Shown: piece by piece, positions 1 through 10,509 of the stretch | Numbering within the stretch: the first letter of the stretch is position 1 | Layout: every line of letters starts with the position of its first letter | Source of the DNA: Topomyia yanbarensis | Taxonomy: Eukaryota; Arthropoda; Insecta; Diptera; Culicidae | Direction of reading: 5' to 3' | Assembly: GCF_030247195.1 (NCBI RefSeq) | Contig: NC_080671.1 | Span: 202,162,897-202,226,896, forward strand | DNA length: 64,000 bases | Made by a program: the position numbers and the translations under genes | The notes under the pieces: model-generated | The model's database searches: none | What the model saw: only the letters and a program-made list of their open reading frames with translations | Told to the model about the DNA's origin: nothing

Positions 1-416
1 TAGTTTTAACAAAGAGGTAAAATTACAACTATCTTAAAACTAGGAATACAGAGTACAAATTTGAACTTTTTTAGCGGAGGCTTGGTCAAGATATTCAGAG
101 GGGGGCTGTAGAAGCAGTTGTATCAAGGACAGGGGAGAGAAAGCGTAGATGGTGACCGGGAGAGAAGAGCAAAACTTGCAACTTTCGCTCAAACGGGAGA
201 TCAGCGAAAGATTACCGCCTCAGTCTAGTAGGTCGGATTGGCGGATGGTATTCTTCGGACCCGCGGGGAATCCTTCAAAAGTCATCGGACCTTGAGTCGC
301 TCTCGCTTCAGTTTCCGTAGTGGTAAGTGCGACGGCGGTTACATAGTGGCACTCTGGAGCTGATCGGTTCCACAAGGCAGGAGGAAACTCTAAAAACGAG
401 AAATAAAAGAGAGGGG

Positions 417-3400
417 CTAAATTGGGATATTTGTCGTTTTTATGAAAGTATAAATAAGGGACATATAGGGGAAATCACGATTTGCCAGTATATCTCGGAC
501 TGGGACATTGGGTGGTCTACCTCGGGCCCGAAGGGAATCCTTTAACTGAGACCTGGCGTCCAAGTACCCGGCGCATACCCAGACAACGTGCTCGATGTCG
601 TGATAGCCCTCGTCACAAGCGCACAGACTACTCTCCGCAAGCCCAATACGCCGCAGATGCGCATCCAAGGTGTAGTGGTTGGACATAAGTCGGGACATTA
701 CACGAATAAAATCCCGACCCACATCCATCCCCCTGAACCAAGGCTTCGTTGATACTTTTGGGATAATGGAATGTAGCCATCGTCCAAGTTCACCATTGCT
801 CCACGAGGTTTGCCAACTGTTGAGTGTCCTCTGACGACAAATACTAAAAAATTCGTTGAAGCAGATTGGTCTTTCGTATATGTCACCATTTAATGCGCCC
901 ACCTTTGCTAATGAGTCGGCCTTTTCATTGCCCGGGATAGAGCAATGAGAGGGGACCCAAACAAAGGTAATTTGATAAGATTTTTCAGATAACGTACTCA
1001 AGGACTCCCGTATCTTCCCCAGGAAATATGGGAATTGCTTTTTGGGCTTCATCGCACGAAGAGCCTCGATGGAGCTGAGGCTGTCCGAAACGATGAAGTA
1101 GTGATCTGTGGGCAGAGTGTCGATGATCCCAAGGGTGTACTGAATTGCAGCTAACTCTGCGACGTAAACTGAAGCGGGATCATTGAGCTTGAATGAAGCG
1201 GTGATAGTATTGTTGAAGATACCGAAGCCAGTGGACCCATCGAGATTTGATCCGTCAGTGTAGAACATTTTGTCACAGTCGACTTCTCGGAATTTATTAT
1301 AAAATATAATGGGGATCACTTGCGGGCGTATATGGTCCGGGATTCCACGAATCTCTTCCTTCATGGATGTGTCGAAGAATACAGTAGAATCAGAAGTATC
1401 TAGGAAACGGACACGGTTGGGATTGTACGAAGAAGGATTGATGCTCTGTGCCATGTAGTCGAAGTACAAGGACATAAAACGGGTTTGAGAATTAAGCTCG
1501 ACGAGCCTCTCGAAATTTTGAATTACCAACGGGTTCAGAATGTCGCATCGGATGAGCAATCGATATGAGAGTTCGCAAAATCGATTTTTTAGCGGAAGAA
1601 CTCCCGCCAGCACTTCGAGACTCATCGTATGGGTCGAGTGCATGCAACCCAAGGCAATGCGCAAGCAACGATACTGGATTCTCTCCAGTTTGATGAAGTG
1701 TATGTTCGCAGCGGAGCGAAAACAGAAACACCCGTACTCCATCACCGACAATATCGTTGTTTGGTACAACCTGATCAGGTCTCCTGGGTGAGCACCCCAC
1801 CATGTTCCAGTTATTGTTCGGAGAAAATTGATCCTTTGTTGGCATTTCTGTTTCAGATACCTAATGTGACATCCCCAGGTACCTTTAGAGTCGAACCAGA
1901 CCCCGAGATATTTAAATGTGAAAACCTGGTTGATCGTTGCACCCATTAATAGAAGCTGGAGTTGCGCCGGCTCACGCTTCCTAGAAAAAACAACCAACTC
2001 AGTTTTCTCCGTGGAGAACTCAATACCCAGCTGAAGAGCCCAAGCAGACAAATTGTCCAAGGTATTTTGTAATGGTCCTTGCAAATCGGCAGCTTTGGGC
2101 CCTGTAACAGAGACCACCCCGTCGTCTGCAAGTTGCCTTAGCGTGCATAAATTGGCAAGACAATCGTCAATGTCATTCACGTAGAAATTGTAGAGCAGGG
2201 GACTTAGACATGAGCCCTGGGGAAGACCCATGTAGCTAAATCGCGATGTTGCTAAATCGCCATGCGAAAAGTGCATGTGCTTTTCAGACAAGAGGTTTAG
2301 CAAAAAGTTATTTAAAATTGGCGAAAGACCATGCTGGTGCAGCTTCTCTGACAGAATGTTGATAGAAACTGAGTCAAAAGCCCCCTTAATATCCAAGAAG
2401 ACTGATGCCATCTGCTCTTTGTTAGCATAGGCCATTTGGATTTCTGTAGAAAGCAACGCAAGGCAATCGTTCGTCCTTTTGCCTTTGCGGAAGCCAAATT
2501 GTGTATCTGACAGTAAGCCATTTGCTTCAACCCAATTGTCGAGGCGAAACAAGATCATTTTCTCGAACAACTTCCGAATACAGGACAGCATTGCAATCGG
2601 CCGATATGAGTTGTGGTCGGAGGCTGGTTTTCCTGGTTTTTGGATGGCGATGACCTTCACTTGCTTCCAGTCATGAGGGACAATGTTACCCTCAAGAAAC
2701 TTGTTAAATAAATTCAACAAGCGCCTTTTTGCAGTGTCAGGTAGATTCTTCAGCAAGTTGAATTTGATTATGTCTAACCCTGGGGCGTTATTGTTGCATG
2801 ATAAGAGAGCAAGTGAGAACTCCACCATCGAAAACGATGTTTCGTTCGCGGTATCGTGAGGAGACGCGGCGCGGTACGTTTTCTGTACCGGGACAGAGTC
2901 CGGACAGATCTTCTTGGCGAAAGCAAATATCCAACGGTTTGAATATTCCGCGTTCTCGTTGGTACTATTACGGTTACGCATACGTCGAGCCGTACCCCAA
3001 AGAGTGCTCATCGCTGTTTCTCTCGTTAACCCGTCGACGAACCGGCGCCAATAACTACGTTTTTTGGCTTTCATTAGACTCTTCATTCGCCTTTCTAACG
3101 ACGCGTACTGTAGATAGCTAGCGGGTAACCCGTCTTCCCGGAAGGCCTTATATGCAGTGGACTTTTCCGCGTACAGCTCTGAGCACTCTTTATCCCACCA
3201 CGGGGTGGGAGACCGTCCATGGGTATTCGCGCTGGGTACTGGTTTAGTCTGAGCTTGATTCGAACTGTCGAGAATCAAGCCAGCCAAAAACCTGTACTCT
3301 TCCTCCGGAGGAAGTTCTTGAGTGGATTCGATTTTAACGGATATCGCGGTCGCGTAACTCTTCCAATCAATGTTCCGTGTGAGGTCATACGAGACATTGA

Positions 3401-4103
3401 TTGTTTCCGATGGTCTTGAACCGTTAGCAATTGAAATCACGATAGGCAAATGGTCGCTACCGTGGGGATCAGGGATCACCTTCCACGTGCAATCTAACTG
3501 TAGCGAAGTCGAGCATAGAGATAAATCCAACGCGCTTGCGCGTGCTGGTGGTGTAGGAATCCGCGTCATTTCTCCCGTGTTTAAGATGGTCATGTTGAAA
3601 TTATCGCAAAGATCTTGGATTAATGTTGATCTATTATCATCATGAAGACAGCCCCATACCGTACCGTGCGAGTTAAAGTCTCCCAGAACTAGCCGCGGTG
3701 CCGGTAAGGATTCCGTGATATTACAAAGCGTTCGGTGCCCTACCGAGGCTCTAGGAGGAATGTAGATGGAAGCAATGCAAAGGTCTTTACCTTTGATTAA
3801 AACTTGACAAGCGACAATTTCAATGCCTGGTGTCGAAGGGAGGTTAATTCGGTTGAAAGAATAGCACTTTTTGATCCCCAAAAGTACTCCTCCATAGGGG
3901 TTTTCTCGATCCAGACGAATTATATTAAAGTCGTGGAAGTTGAGATTTATATCGGAAGTTAACCAAGTTTCACATAATGCGAAAACATCACATTTTAAAC
4001 TATTTAGTAAAAATTTAAAGGAATCGATTTTCGGGAGGATACTTCTGCTATTCCACTGTAGAACAGTGATCGAATCGGTGACCTCGTTCGATGACTTAGC
4101 CAT
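417..4103 (-). CDS. LINE ORF2: endonuclease, reverse transcriptase, RNase H polyprotein
   Basis: This is the retrotransposition enzyme that nicks target DNA and copies element RNA by target-primed reverse transcription. The open frame extends to 4,124; I choose the ATG at 4,103 (1,228 aa) because the endonuclease motif VLQWNSR follows about 15 residues later. Residue numbers here count from 4,124. Endonuclease, about 20-235: QWN, CETW, LGDFNSHG and GSDHLPI supply the catalytic Asn, Glu, Asp/Asn and Asp-His. Reverse transcriptase, about 460-740: fingers IQKPGKPASDHNSYRPIAML, then GLPQGSCLSPLLYN near 635 and the active site LADD near 668 (Leu in place of the common Phe/Tyr). RNase H, about 950-1,080: [18 protein letters not shown] and NEKADSLAK give a complete Asp-Glu-Asp-Asp set. 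A Cys/His cluster, CACDEGYHDIEHVVWVC, lies near 1,170. The start overlaps the ORF1 stop by 8 nt. The frame is intact throughout. Confidence 0.95.
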   Translation of the reverse strand: MAKSSNEVTDSITVLQWNSRSILPKIDSFKFLLNSLKCDVFALCETWLTSDINLNFHDFNIIRLDRENPYGGVLLGIKKCYSFNRINLPSTPGIEIVACQVLIKGKDLCIASIYIPPRASVGHRTLCNITESLPAPRLVLGDFNSHGTVWGCLHDDNRSTLIQDLCDNFNMTILNTGEMTRIPTPPARASALDLSLCSTSLQLDCTWKVIPDPHGSDHLPIVISIANGSRPSETINVSYDLTRNIDWKSYATAISVKIESTQELPPEEEYRFLAGLILDSSNQAQTKPVPSANTHGRSPTPWWDKECSELYAEKSTAYKAFREDGLPASYLQYASLERRMKSLMKAKKRSYWRRFVDGLTRETAMSTLWGTARRMRNRNSTNENAEYSNRWIFAFAKKICPDSVPVQKTYRAASPHDTANETSFSMVEFSLALLSCNNNAPGLDIIKFNLLKNLPDTAKRRLLNLFNKFLEGNIVPHDWKQVKVIAIQKPGKPASDHNSYRPIAMLSCIRKLFEKMILFRLDNWVEANGLLSDTQFGFRKGKRTNDCLALLSTEIQMAYANKEQMASVFLDIKGAFDSVSINILSEKLHQHGLSPILNNFLLNLLSEKHMHFSHGDLATSRFSYMGLPQGSCLSPLLYNFYVNDIDDCLANLCTLRQLADDGVVSVTGPKAADLQGPLQNTLDNLSAWALQLGIEFSTEKTELVVFSRKREPAQLQLLLMGATINQVFTFKYLGVWFDSKGTWGCHIRYLKQKCQQRINFLRTITGTWWGAHPGDLIRLYQTTILSVMEYGCFCFRSAANIHFIKLERIQYRCLRIALGCMHSTHTMSLEVLAGVLPLKNRFCELSYRLLIRCDILNPLVIQNFERLVELNSQTRFMSLYFDYMAQSINPSSYNPNRVRFLDTSDSTVFFDTSMKEEIRGIPDHIRPQVIPIIFYNKFREVDCDKMFYTDGSNLDGSTGFGIFNNTITASFKLNDPASVYVAELAAIQYTLGIIDTLPTDHYFIVSDSLSSIEALRAMKPKKQFPYFLGKIRESLSTLSEKSYQITFVWVPSHCSIPGNEKADSLAKVGALNGDIYERPICFNEFFSICRQRTLNSWQTSWSNGELGRWLHSIIPKVSTKPWFRGMDVGRDFIRVMSRLMSNHYTLDAHLRRIGLAESSLCACDEGYHDIEHVVWVCAGYLDARSQLKDSLRARGRPPNVPVRDILANRDFPYMSLIYTFIKTTNIPI

Positions 4104-5460
4104 CGAAGGATACGATCGCTGCAAGGAGGGGCCATTTAGTAGTCAACTGCTTCAAAAATGTTTGCACTATAGGGAGAAAACGTATCAGAAGGCTTTTAAG
4201 AGGATCAGTAACATTGAAAGCTGTGAAAATTAAGTCCACTATGTCAGAAAATTTCATTAGTCCGCTACTGGACTGAGTATCTGTTTGAGAAAAGGGGACA
4301 CTTGGGGTTTTTGGTGTCCCTGGAAGTGGTGGGTACTCCTTGTTAGAATTAATATTTCCAAGTCCTGGAGCAAATTGCTTCGGCTTTTGTGCATCACTTC
4401 CGTTGGATTTATTGATTGCGGTTGGCGCACTCTGAGTGGACGACACCTTGGCACCCTTACGAGGCAATGTAGGGGAGGCTAGATTTCTCCTCTTCCTGGA
4501 TTCCCCTGGGTTAACCAATGATGTTCCCTCTTGTGGGTCGTCAGATTCTTGCTCAACGCCAGCCAAAAGAGCAAAGGAATTTTCGGAAGGGACAGATGGC
4601 GAAGCATTCTTTAGCATTTCTGCATAAGAGTGCCTCGAGCGATCCTTAAGGGAGCGCTTAATTTTATCCCCGCGCTGCTTGTACGCCGGGCATGACTTAA
4701 GAGCATGCGGAGGGCCCCCGCAGTAAATACACTTCTCAGTTTCTCCACCGCAAGCGTCATCCTCATGCTCTCCCTCGCATTTGCCGCACCGTTTTTTATT
4801 GCCACAATAAGTGGCTGTGTGGCCCAGTTGCTTGCAATTGCTGCAGTTCATTACCCGCGGTACAAACAGGCGAACAGGTAGGCGAAACTTATCCAGGAGG
4901 ACATAGTTGGGAAGAGCAGATCCGGAGAAAGTCACCCGAATCGAGTCTGACGGAGAATAAGTTGTCTTATCATCTTCAGTTTTTGCGGAATACAATTGCT
5001 TGCATTCCAGAATTTTCACCTTTTGAAGTAAAGGGTCCTTAAAGCAGCCAACCCCGTACTTCAACAGGTCTTCGCACTTTAGACCCGGTTCGGCGACGAC
5101 CCCATCGATCTCCACAACTCTACAAGGCACATACACTTTGAATTGCCTCGTAAAACGCTCGCTGCGAGCAATCTGGTTTGCCTGGTCGAGGTCATCTACT
5201 ATAACGCGTATCTTATTAGCTCGAACACGTGTTATCTGAGCCACGGACGGGTAGTTGGCAGTCAGCTCCCGTGAGATCTCTAGAATATTGGGCAATTTCT
5301 TGTTGGGCCGGAAATACACCACCCAGGGTCCAGTCGAACTGGCTGGGTATGTTTTAATACGGGGAGGACTGGGGGAATCAGGGGAGGGAGTAATTTCGGG
5401 TTTATCCGGTATATCCATGGGAATATCATTCCCATCCAATGTTACTTCGCCCTCGGCCAT
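4096..5460 (-). CDS. LINE ORF1: gag-like RNA-binding protein with three CCHC zinc knuckles
   Basis: A 454-residue gag-like protein expected to coat element RNA and act as chaperone in a ribonucleoprotein. The ATG at 5,460 (MAEGEVTLDG) is the first in frame and follows the monomeric leader. Seen: an acidic, Pro/Ser-rich N-terminus to about residue 40; a region at about 44-120 (PWVVYFRPNKKLPNILE onward) with the alternating hydrophobic pattern of RRM-like gag domains; three knuckles at C206-C209-H214-C219, C225-C228-H232-C237 (one residue shorter between the second Cys and the His) and C244-C247-H252-C257; a basic stretch near 262-275; a Ser/Pro/Gln-rich tail; and a hydrophobic C-terminal segment, about 415-450. 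The stop (TAA, 4,098-4,096) lies inside the first codons of ORF2, in the overlap ATGGCTAA, which suggests coupled termination and reinitiation. Confidence 0.93.
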   Translation of the reverse strand: MAEGEVTLDGNDIPMDIPDKPEITPSPDSPSPPRIKTYPASSTGPWVVYFRPNKKLPNILEISRELTANYPSVAQITRVRANKIRVIVDDLDQANQIARSERFTRQFKVYVPCRVVEIDGVVAEPGLKCEDLLKYGVGCFKDPLLQKVKILECKQLYSAKTEDDKTTYSPSDSIRVTFSGSALPNYVLLDKFRLPVRLFVPRVMNCSNCKQLGHTATYCGNKKRCGKCEGEHEDDACGGETEKCIYCGGPPHALKSCPAYKQRGDKIKRSLKDRSRHSYAEMLKNASPSVPSENSFALLAGVEQESDDPQEGTSLVNPGESRKRRNLASPTLPRKGAKVSSTQSAPTAINKSNGSDAQKPKQFAPGLGNINSNKEYPPLPGTPKTPSVPFSQTDTQSSSGLMKFSDIVDLIFTAFNVTDPLKSLLIRFLPIVQTFLKQLTTKWPLLAAIVSFDG

Positions 5461-6190
5461 TTAGGCACGAGGATAACACGTGGTGTAAACGAGAGATGAA
5501 ACTTATATTCAGGGGAAAGGGCAGAAGTAGAGACCGATCGGGGAAAGGGAAATGAAAGAAAAAAAAATACTTAGCTTATATAGCGGCGATTCCGGCTATT
5601 CTGGTATTCACTTCACCAGCCTGGGCACCGGCGAACAAAGACTGCCTCGAACAATGGTTGACCTTCACTGACAATTTATTCTTGTTCACTTTATGCACAG
5701 CACCAGAAAACGAACTGCTTCGATCGAGAGCTCGGAGGGTTATGAGCATCCTGCCGTATTGAATTAAATCCAAACCACCCCATCCACCCACTTTGCAAAT
5801 CATTCTGTGACACCGTGCTGGTACCCGAAAAATCCGCACACGGCCACCGCTGCCGAAAATGCATAGCGTCTACCGCTTAGTGTAGTGCCCAGACGCTGCA
5901 GCCATGATCTTACCCGTTCGACATAAGAACAAAAACTGATTCAAACGTGTACGCGTCACCTCTATTTTTAAACTAACCGTATATGGTTTAGTCACTTAGG
6001 TGCGAGTTTGTGCAAATGCCAACGTTGCCGAAAATCGATAGCGCTTATTGCATCGCCCGGAGACGATGTTGCTCGTATGGGATATTAGCAACAACTGATT
6101 TAAACGGACATGCGTCGCTTCTATTTATGACTTTTCGTGTTTGATTAAGCGACTAAGGTGCCCTCTAACGACGGCTGTGTCTGAGAAATC
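5461..6190 (-). promoter_or_regulatory. LINE 5' leader with tandem promoter-like monomers
   Basis: Two related units of roughly 140-170 bp lie head to tail at about 5,851-6,000 and 6,025-6,165. On the plus strand both begin GCCGAAAAT, then ATAGCG, then a GACG-rich part, then AACTGATT, then CTTCTATTT or CCTCTATTT, and end near ACTTAGGTG or ACTAAGGTG. The joints also repeat (CCCGAAAAATCCGCAC near 5,823; TGAGAAATCTGCCTCAC near 6,182). Known for LINEs such as mouse L1: tandem 5' monomers act as internal promoters. Here the promoter role is inference. The boundary at about 6,190 is approximate. Confidence 0.6.
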
Positions 6191-6199
6191 TGCCTCACG

Positions 6200-6940
6200 A
6201 ATGGTAATTTTCCCGTTTTCGTGAACTTTTTAATTTTACCATTTTCCAAAAGTCTACTTTTATTAGGGAGATATTAAATTATTACCAATATTTAGGTTAG
6301 GTGTTTCTGAATCGGTTGGTGTATGAATGATTAAAATCCATCTAGTAATATCGGAGTTATAAGCGTGCAAACCTTACATAGTTTCGTTACATGGGAGATA
6401 GTTTAGATTTTAGAATGACACCTAGCCCCAGATAGTGGAGTAAGACATTTTTAATGTCAAAATCGGTTAGTCTTTAAAGTTAAATATCTCTCTCGAGGAA
6501 CCTCCAATCAATATGCAACCTTCAACAAAGCTGTTCATAACAAAATAAACTATGTGACCAACAGTTTTGAGGTATGCAGAGTTACTGTGGGGCTTTTTTT
6601 TTTAAGTTTTTATTTCCGAGTTTCCATATATATTATTATAGAAACTTGAAACCTCTTGTGGGTGAACTAGAGCTATCGGTAAAAGCTCATATATTGCATA
6701 TTATTTTTGCATCCAATTACCATTTGAATTGGCAGTATTCCGAAAAAAAAGTCAAAATTGTTGCCGGTCTAATAGTTACACAAGTTATACTAACAAACTA
6801 TATTGACTAGAGTGGCTGTGGTCCGCTAGGAGGTTGATAACAGTCTATTCACTTTCTCCGGACAAAACCAGCCTAGAGGACGTGTGGCATCAGGCGGGTT
6901 GAAGTATCTCAACTAAGAATTGATCCACTGGGTTTCTTTT
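6200..6940. other. Unassigned AT-rich sequence
   Basis: No recognisable coding sequence, terminal repeat or structured RNA. A 78-codon open frame at 6,574-6,810 has no domain character and begins in AT-rich low-complexity DNA. Confidence 0.4.
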
Positions 6941-9100
6941 CCCATGTCGTCAGAGGCGACTGAAAACAGGAGTCCTCAAGTCAAGGTGTTTCTCTGTGCC
7001 GAGGACTGAATGGCTGGCAGGACTAAAATACATAAGCCAGTCGCGCACGGAGTGTCGTGGGTCTTACCCTTGCTGTGTTACGCGAATCTCTGGCACAGTG
7101 GACGTTTGTTTCTTCGCAAATCGTGGAATTCAAATGGTGGTCCTGCCCTAATACCCATTTCGGGTTATTCGCTATAGGCGATCATAAGCCAAAATGCTTG
7201 GTATTTTCTAGTTGCTGTACAACAACTGCTGATGATGAAATGTGTAGTGCTGTAATCGAGTATGGTTAGAGTAGCACAAATTAATCTGCAGCATAAACGC
7301 ACAGCAACTTTGAATCTATCCCACCTTGTGCAGGGAGGAAGAGTTTCCATAGCTTTGGTTCAGGAACCGTAGTTCCATAAAAGAAACTTCTATATTGGAA
7401 AGCTACTTAACCCCGTCTTCATAGCTTTCACGACAATGGCACGACAAATCTACGTGAAATTCCTCATGCATGTATATTTGCCACATAACCATCTTCTGAT
7501 AATTTCGAAAGGGTAGTATAATACAGTGGCAGAAATAGGTGTCCCCTCATAATCTGCAGTAATGCAAATGCCCGCCACATAATTTGGGGCAGCTCAGGTA
7601 TCAATTTGAAAGACACCGAATTAACGAGCTGGCAGAGAAGAAGTGTTAGATGTAACTCTCTGCTATGACGGTATTACGCATAAGTTGGCAAACTGGCTCG
7701 GACCAAACGAACTCGAACCGTCGTTATCTGATCAAAAGTACATCGTATTTGATCATTTAAACGTCTCGCTAGATATCGTCACATATCGTAATCCCAAATC
7801 TACGAACTGGGACCTCTAGGAAGAGGGCTTGGCGACTAAGTTTCTTCCGACGATTGAATCTCCAAGTGACATGGATGAGGTCGTGGATAAAACAAGCTTA
7901 CTCATAGTAGCAGCATACCAAGAGGATTGTCAGCTTCGAGTCATGCGTGCTTCTAGAGGAACACCTTGGTGGAATACCGAACTAGTTCGACTCAAAAATT
8001 TATGTAGAAGAGCTTGGAATCGCAGATGCAGGGACGGATCGGAGGCATTCAGGTTGGCTCGTAAAGCACTTGTCGATAACATGTCTTTCGACTTTTTTGG
8101 TAGCAGCACGAGGTCATGGAGTACATTCATATATCACGAACTGGATACACGCAACGCTTACCAACCGACATCTGTGCTCATTGTTAAGACAAGTAAAGAT
8201 AAGGATACTGAGTATCTGCGGATGTCCTCAAGGTGTGCTGTCACCACTTCTATGGAACCTTGTCGCCAATGGCTTGTGGACGAAACTTAATGAGCTTGGG
8301 TTTCCAACGTATGGTTTCGCCGATGATTATCACATATTGATCACCGGTATTTGCATTAACACACTTTTTGATTTGATGCAATAAGCCCTATGTGTTGTTG
8401 AGCAATGGTGTCTTCATGTTGGACTATCAGTTAATCCAAATAAAACATCAAGGGTGCTTTTCACGCAACGAAGGATTACAACCGTCCACTGCAGTTCTTC
8501 GATTCTGAAATTGTTATCGTAGATCAAGTTAAGTACGTTGGGGTAATTCTTGCCTCAAAACTTAATTGGACAGCTCACATCGACCGCAGGATCAAGAAAG
8601 CTTACATGGTCTTTCGCCAATGTAGACGGGCTTAAGGCAAATCTTGGGGACTCAAACCCAAGCACATTCAGTGGATCTACACAACAATTGTTAGACCAAT
8701 ACCGGCATATGGGTGCCTTGTTTGGTGGCAGAAGGGAGAAGTCATGATAATCCAAAGTTAAACCAACTTCAAAGGATGGTCTTGATGACGCTGACTGGTG
8801 CGTTATCCGTAGCACCTACTGCTGCTCTAGAGGCACTCTTGAATATAAAACCGCTACATGTAACAGTAACCCAATAGATCGTGCAAATAGCCACACAAGA
8901 CTGTGGCCCAAAATGATTACTTGGGATGAGTATACACTTGCTCTCAGTGACCTTACACTCACATGTAGTTTTCCTTTTAGAACTTTCAATGTGATAATTC
9001 CTCTTCAATGGCTGTCTGGCTGGATGGAGCTCCAACTTGAAAAATACGTAGTTTGATATACTGACGGTTCTTTGTTGGAGGGCCGAGCCAGTGCCAAGGA
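6940..9100 (+). pseudogene. Decayed R1/LOA-type non-LTR element: endonuclease, RT and start of RNase H
   Basis: Seen by translating several frames. Near 7,265 there is an endonuclease N-terminus with the feel of RVAQINLQHKRTAT and, at about 7,350, ALVQEP; at 7,730-7,830, IVFDHLNVS and TYRNPKSTNWDL; at 7,950-8,060, RGTPWWNTELVRLKNL, typical of the endonuclease-RT linker; at 8,215-8,385, GCPQGVLSPLLWNLVANGL and YGFADDYHILITG, the reverse transcriptase B and C motifs with FADD kept; near 8,530-8,700, the thumb; and at 9,056-9,098, YTDGSLLEGRASA, the first RNase H motif, after which similarity stops. Frames change repeatedly and the RT fingers are deleted, so it is dead. The stretch 6,940-7,060 resembles the inter-ORF spacer of this element type. 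The clade is recalled, not searched. Confidence 0.8.
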
Positions 9101-10369
9101 TAGGAAGAATCGCATCGTTTTATGCTCACTCAAGGCTCACGCGCACTCACCCACCTCCGTAGCTTTATTCTGTCTTTCTTGTTTATGAGTGTCATCTGTT
9201 GAGCTCCCGATCGGCTAAAGCCAAGCGAATATGGTAACTCACATGTTCGTATTTTTTCTCTCTTACGCTCACCTTGGATCGCTGCGATTTAGGTTCTTTC
9301 CGATACATGTTCGGAATTGTATGCGAACAATGATGAGCGGATCCGTTCGGCAATGCGATTCTTCCTCAAAAATTTGGATCGCGATCTATGTTCGTCTAAA
9401 TCGAAAATCAATTGAATTCCCACCGCATGCGAGCGGGAGCGGTGCTTGCGATTGTTTGCATTGACGCTGCCGCGGTGTTTTGTATCGATGAAGTGGTGTA
9501 GTGTCAGTCGAGTGCATGTGCGTGTTTGTAATTTGCTAAGCGAGCAGATTGTCCCTTTGTATATCGTTGATATTCCACATAGGTATAAATGAATAGCGGA
9601 CTTTACGCGTTCAATATTTTTGATGCACAATGATGCGTCAATCCAACTTTGTTATACCACAATGGATTATTGAACGCTTAAGAGCCGCTAATCATTAACA
9701 GACTTTGGAGTTTTTGTTTTCAAGACAGTTTGATGTTTTGCATAATTTGTAGTATGATAGTACAGTAAGTTGACTTTGTGGCAAAGCCGGGGTGCGTGGA
9801 ATCGGTTTCTTTTACTAGACTGTTCACAGTGATGTCATGTGGATCTAATTCGAAATGATGAGCGGTCAAGAATAAATCTGAAACGTGATGTTCCGGGTAC
9901 GACGATTTATCCATCTGTTCTAAATATTGTTTTCCCGATGTTTTGATTGCTTGTCCTTTTTGTGGTGCTTTTTGTTTTTTCTGCTGTCAATCATCATATA
10001 TACTAGTTAAGAATGTTTGATCTTGTTTGTGTTCCATATTAACGGTCCTTACACGTTCAGTTGTTTTGTCAATACTGGAGCGTATTGACAAGGTTATTCA
10101 ACGTGTAATGGAATGGAGGAAGTATTGACGATATGTGTTTTTTTATGTTTCTTGGAGGCTGTTCAATGATAGTACAGTAAGATTCCGTGTTTGGCACGTT
10201 CCGATTTTTGCATGCTCCCTTTTCGGTACACTCAGATTTTGGCAACAAATGGGTTCCGTTTTTGGTAACATTATTGTTGTACATAATAGATCTTTTAAAA
10301 ATTTGCAATAGATATTTTTTGTATCAATTGATATCACGTTTTACTTTATTTCCAAACATGGGAGTCATA
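9101..10369. other. No gene seen; imperfect inverted repeats
   Basis: This stretch is AT-rich with no coding signal I trust. It holds two imperfect hairpins in related context. At about 10,045-10,113, TTACACGTT pairs with AACGTGTAA and TTGTCAATAC with GTATTGACAA. At about 9,602-9,681, GCGTTCAATA pairs with a downstream TATTGAACGC. The string TGATAGTACAGTAAG or close to it occurs near 9,757 and 10,169, suggesting a diverged direct duplication of about 420 bp. Confidence 0.4.
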
Positions 10370-10509
10370 TTAACTCTCAAAGGCGTAAATAATTCTTTTT
10401 GTTTTTAATTTTGTGAAAATTGTTTCATAGTTTCAATACATTACTGTGATAATTTTGAGATGTTTTGTGTAATATTGTTTTAAAACAGCGTTATGCATTT
10501 AAGGGTTAA
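10370..10509. mobile_element. piggyBac-like MITE (TTAA flanks), copy 1
   Basis: A 132-bp non-coding unit bounded by TTAA at 10,370-10,373 and 10,506-10,509. The right end reads ATGCATTTAAGGG and the left end CTCTCAAAGGCG, a decayed inverted repeat of it. It is similar along its length to the unit at 48,388-48,523 (shared internal ATAATTTTGAGATG and TTTTAAAACA). TTAA duplication with CCC-starting ends is the hallmark of piggyBac elements; the family assignment is inference. Confidence 0.65.

Larger units (their letters stand above)
1..6200 (-). mobile_element. I-group-like non-LTR retrotransposon (LINE), both ORFs intact, 3' end beyond window
   Basis: Seen: on the minus strand, in order, a 5' leader with tandem monomers (about 6,190-5,461), ORF1 (5,460-4,096), ORF2 (from 4,103 to 417) and at least 416 bp of 3' UTR that runs off the left edge. 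ORF2 has an AP-type endonuclease, a reverse transcriptase and an RNase H, which together place it in the RNase H-bearing I group (I/R1/LOA assemblage); the exact clade is inferred from recall. No frameshift or stop breaks either frame, unlike the copy at 39-41.9 kb, so this is a recent and possibly competent insertion. The far 3' UTR (around 20-60) matches the 3' UTR of the 258-bp insertions at 26,316-26,573 and 42,062-42,319. The target-site duplication cannot be seen because the 3' terminus is missing. Confidence 0.9.
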
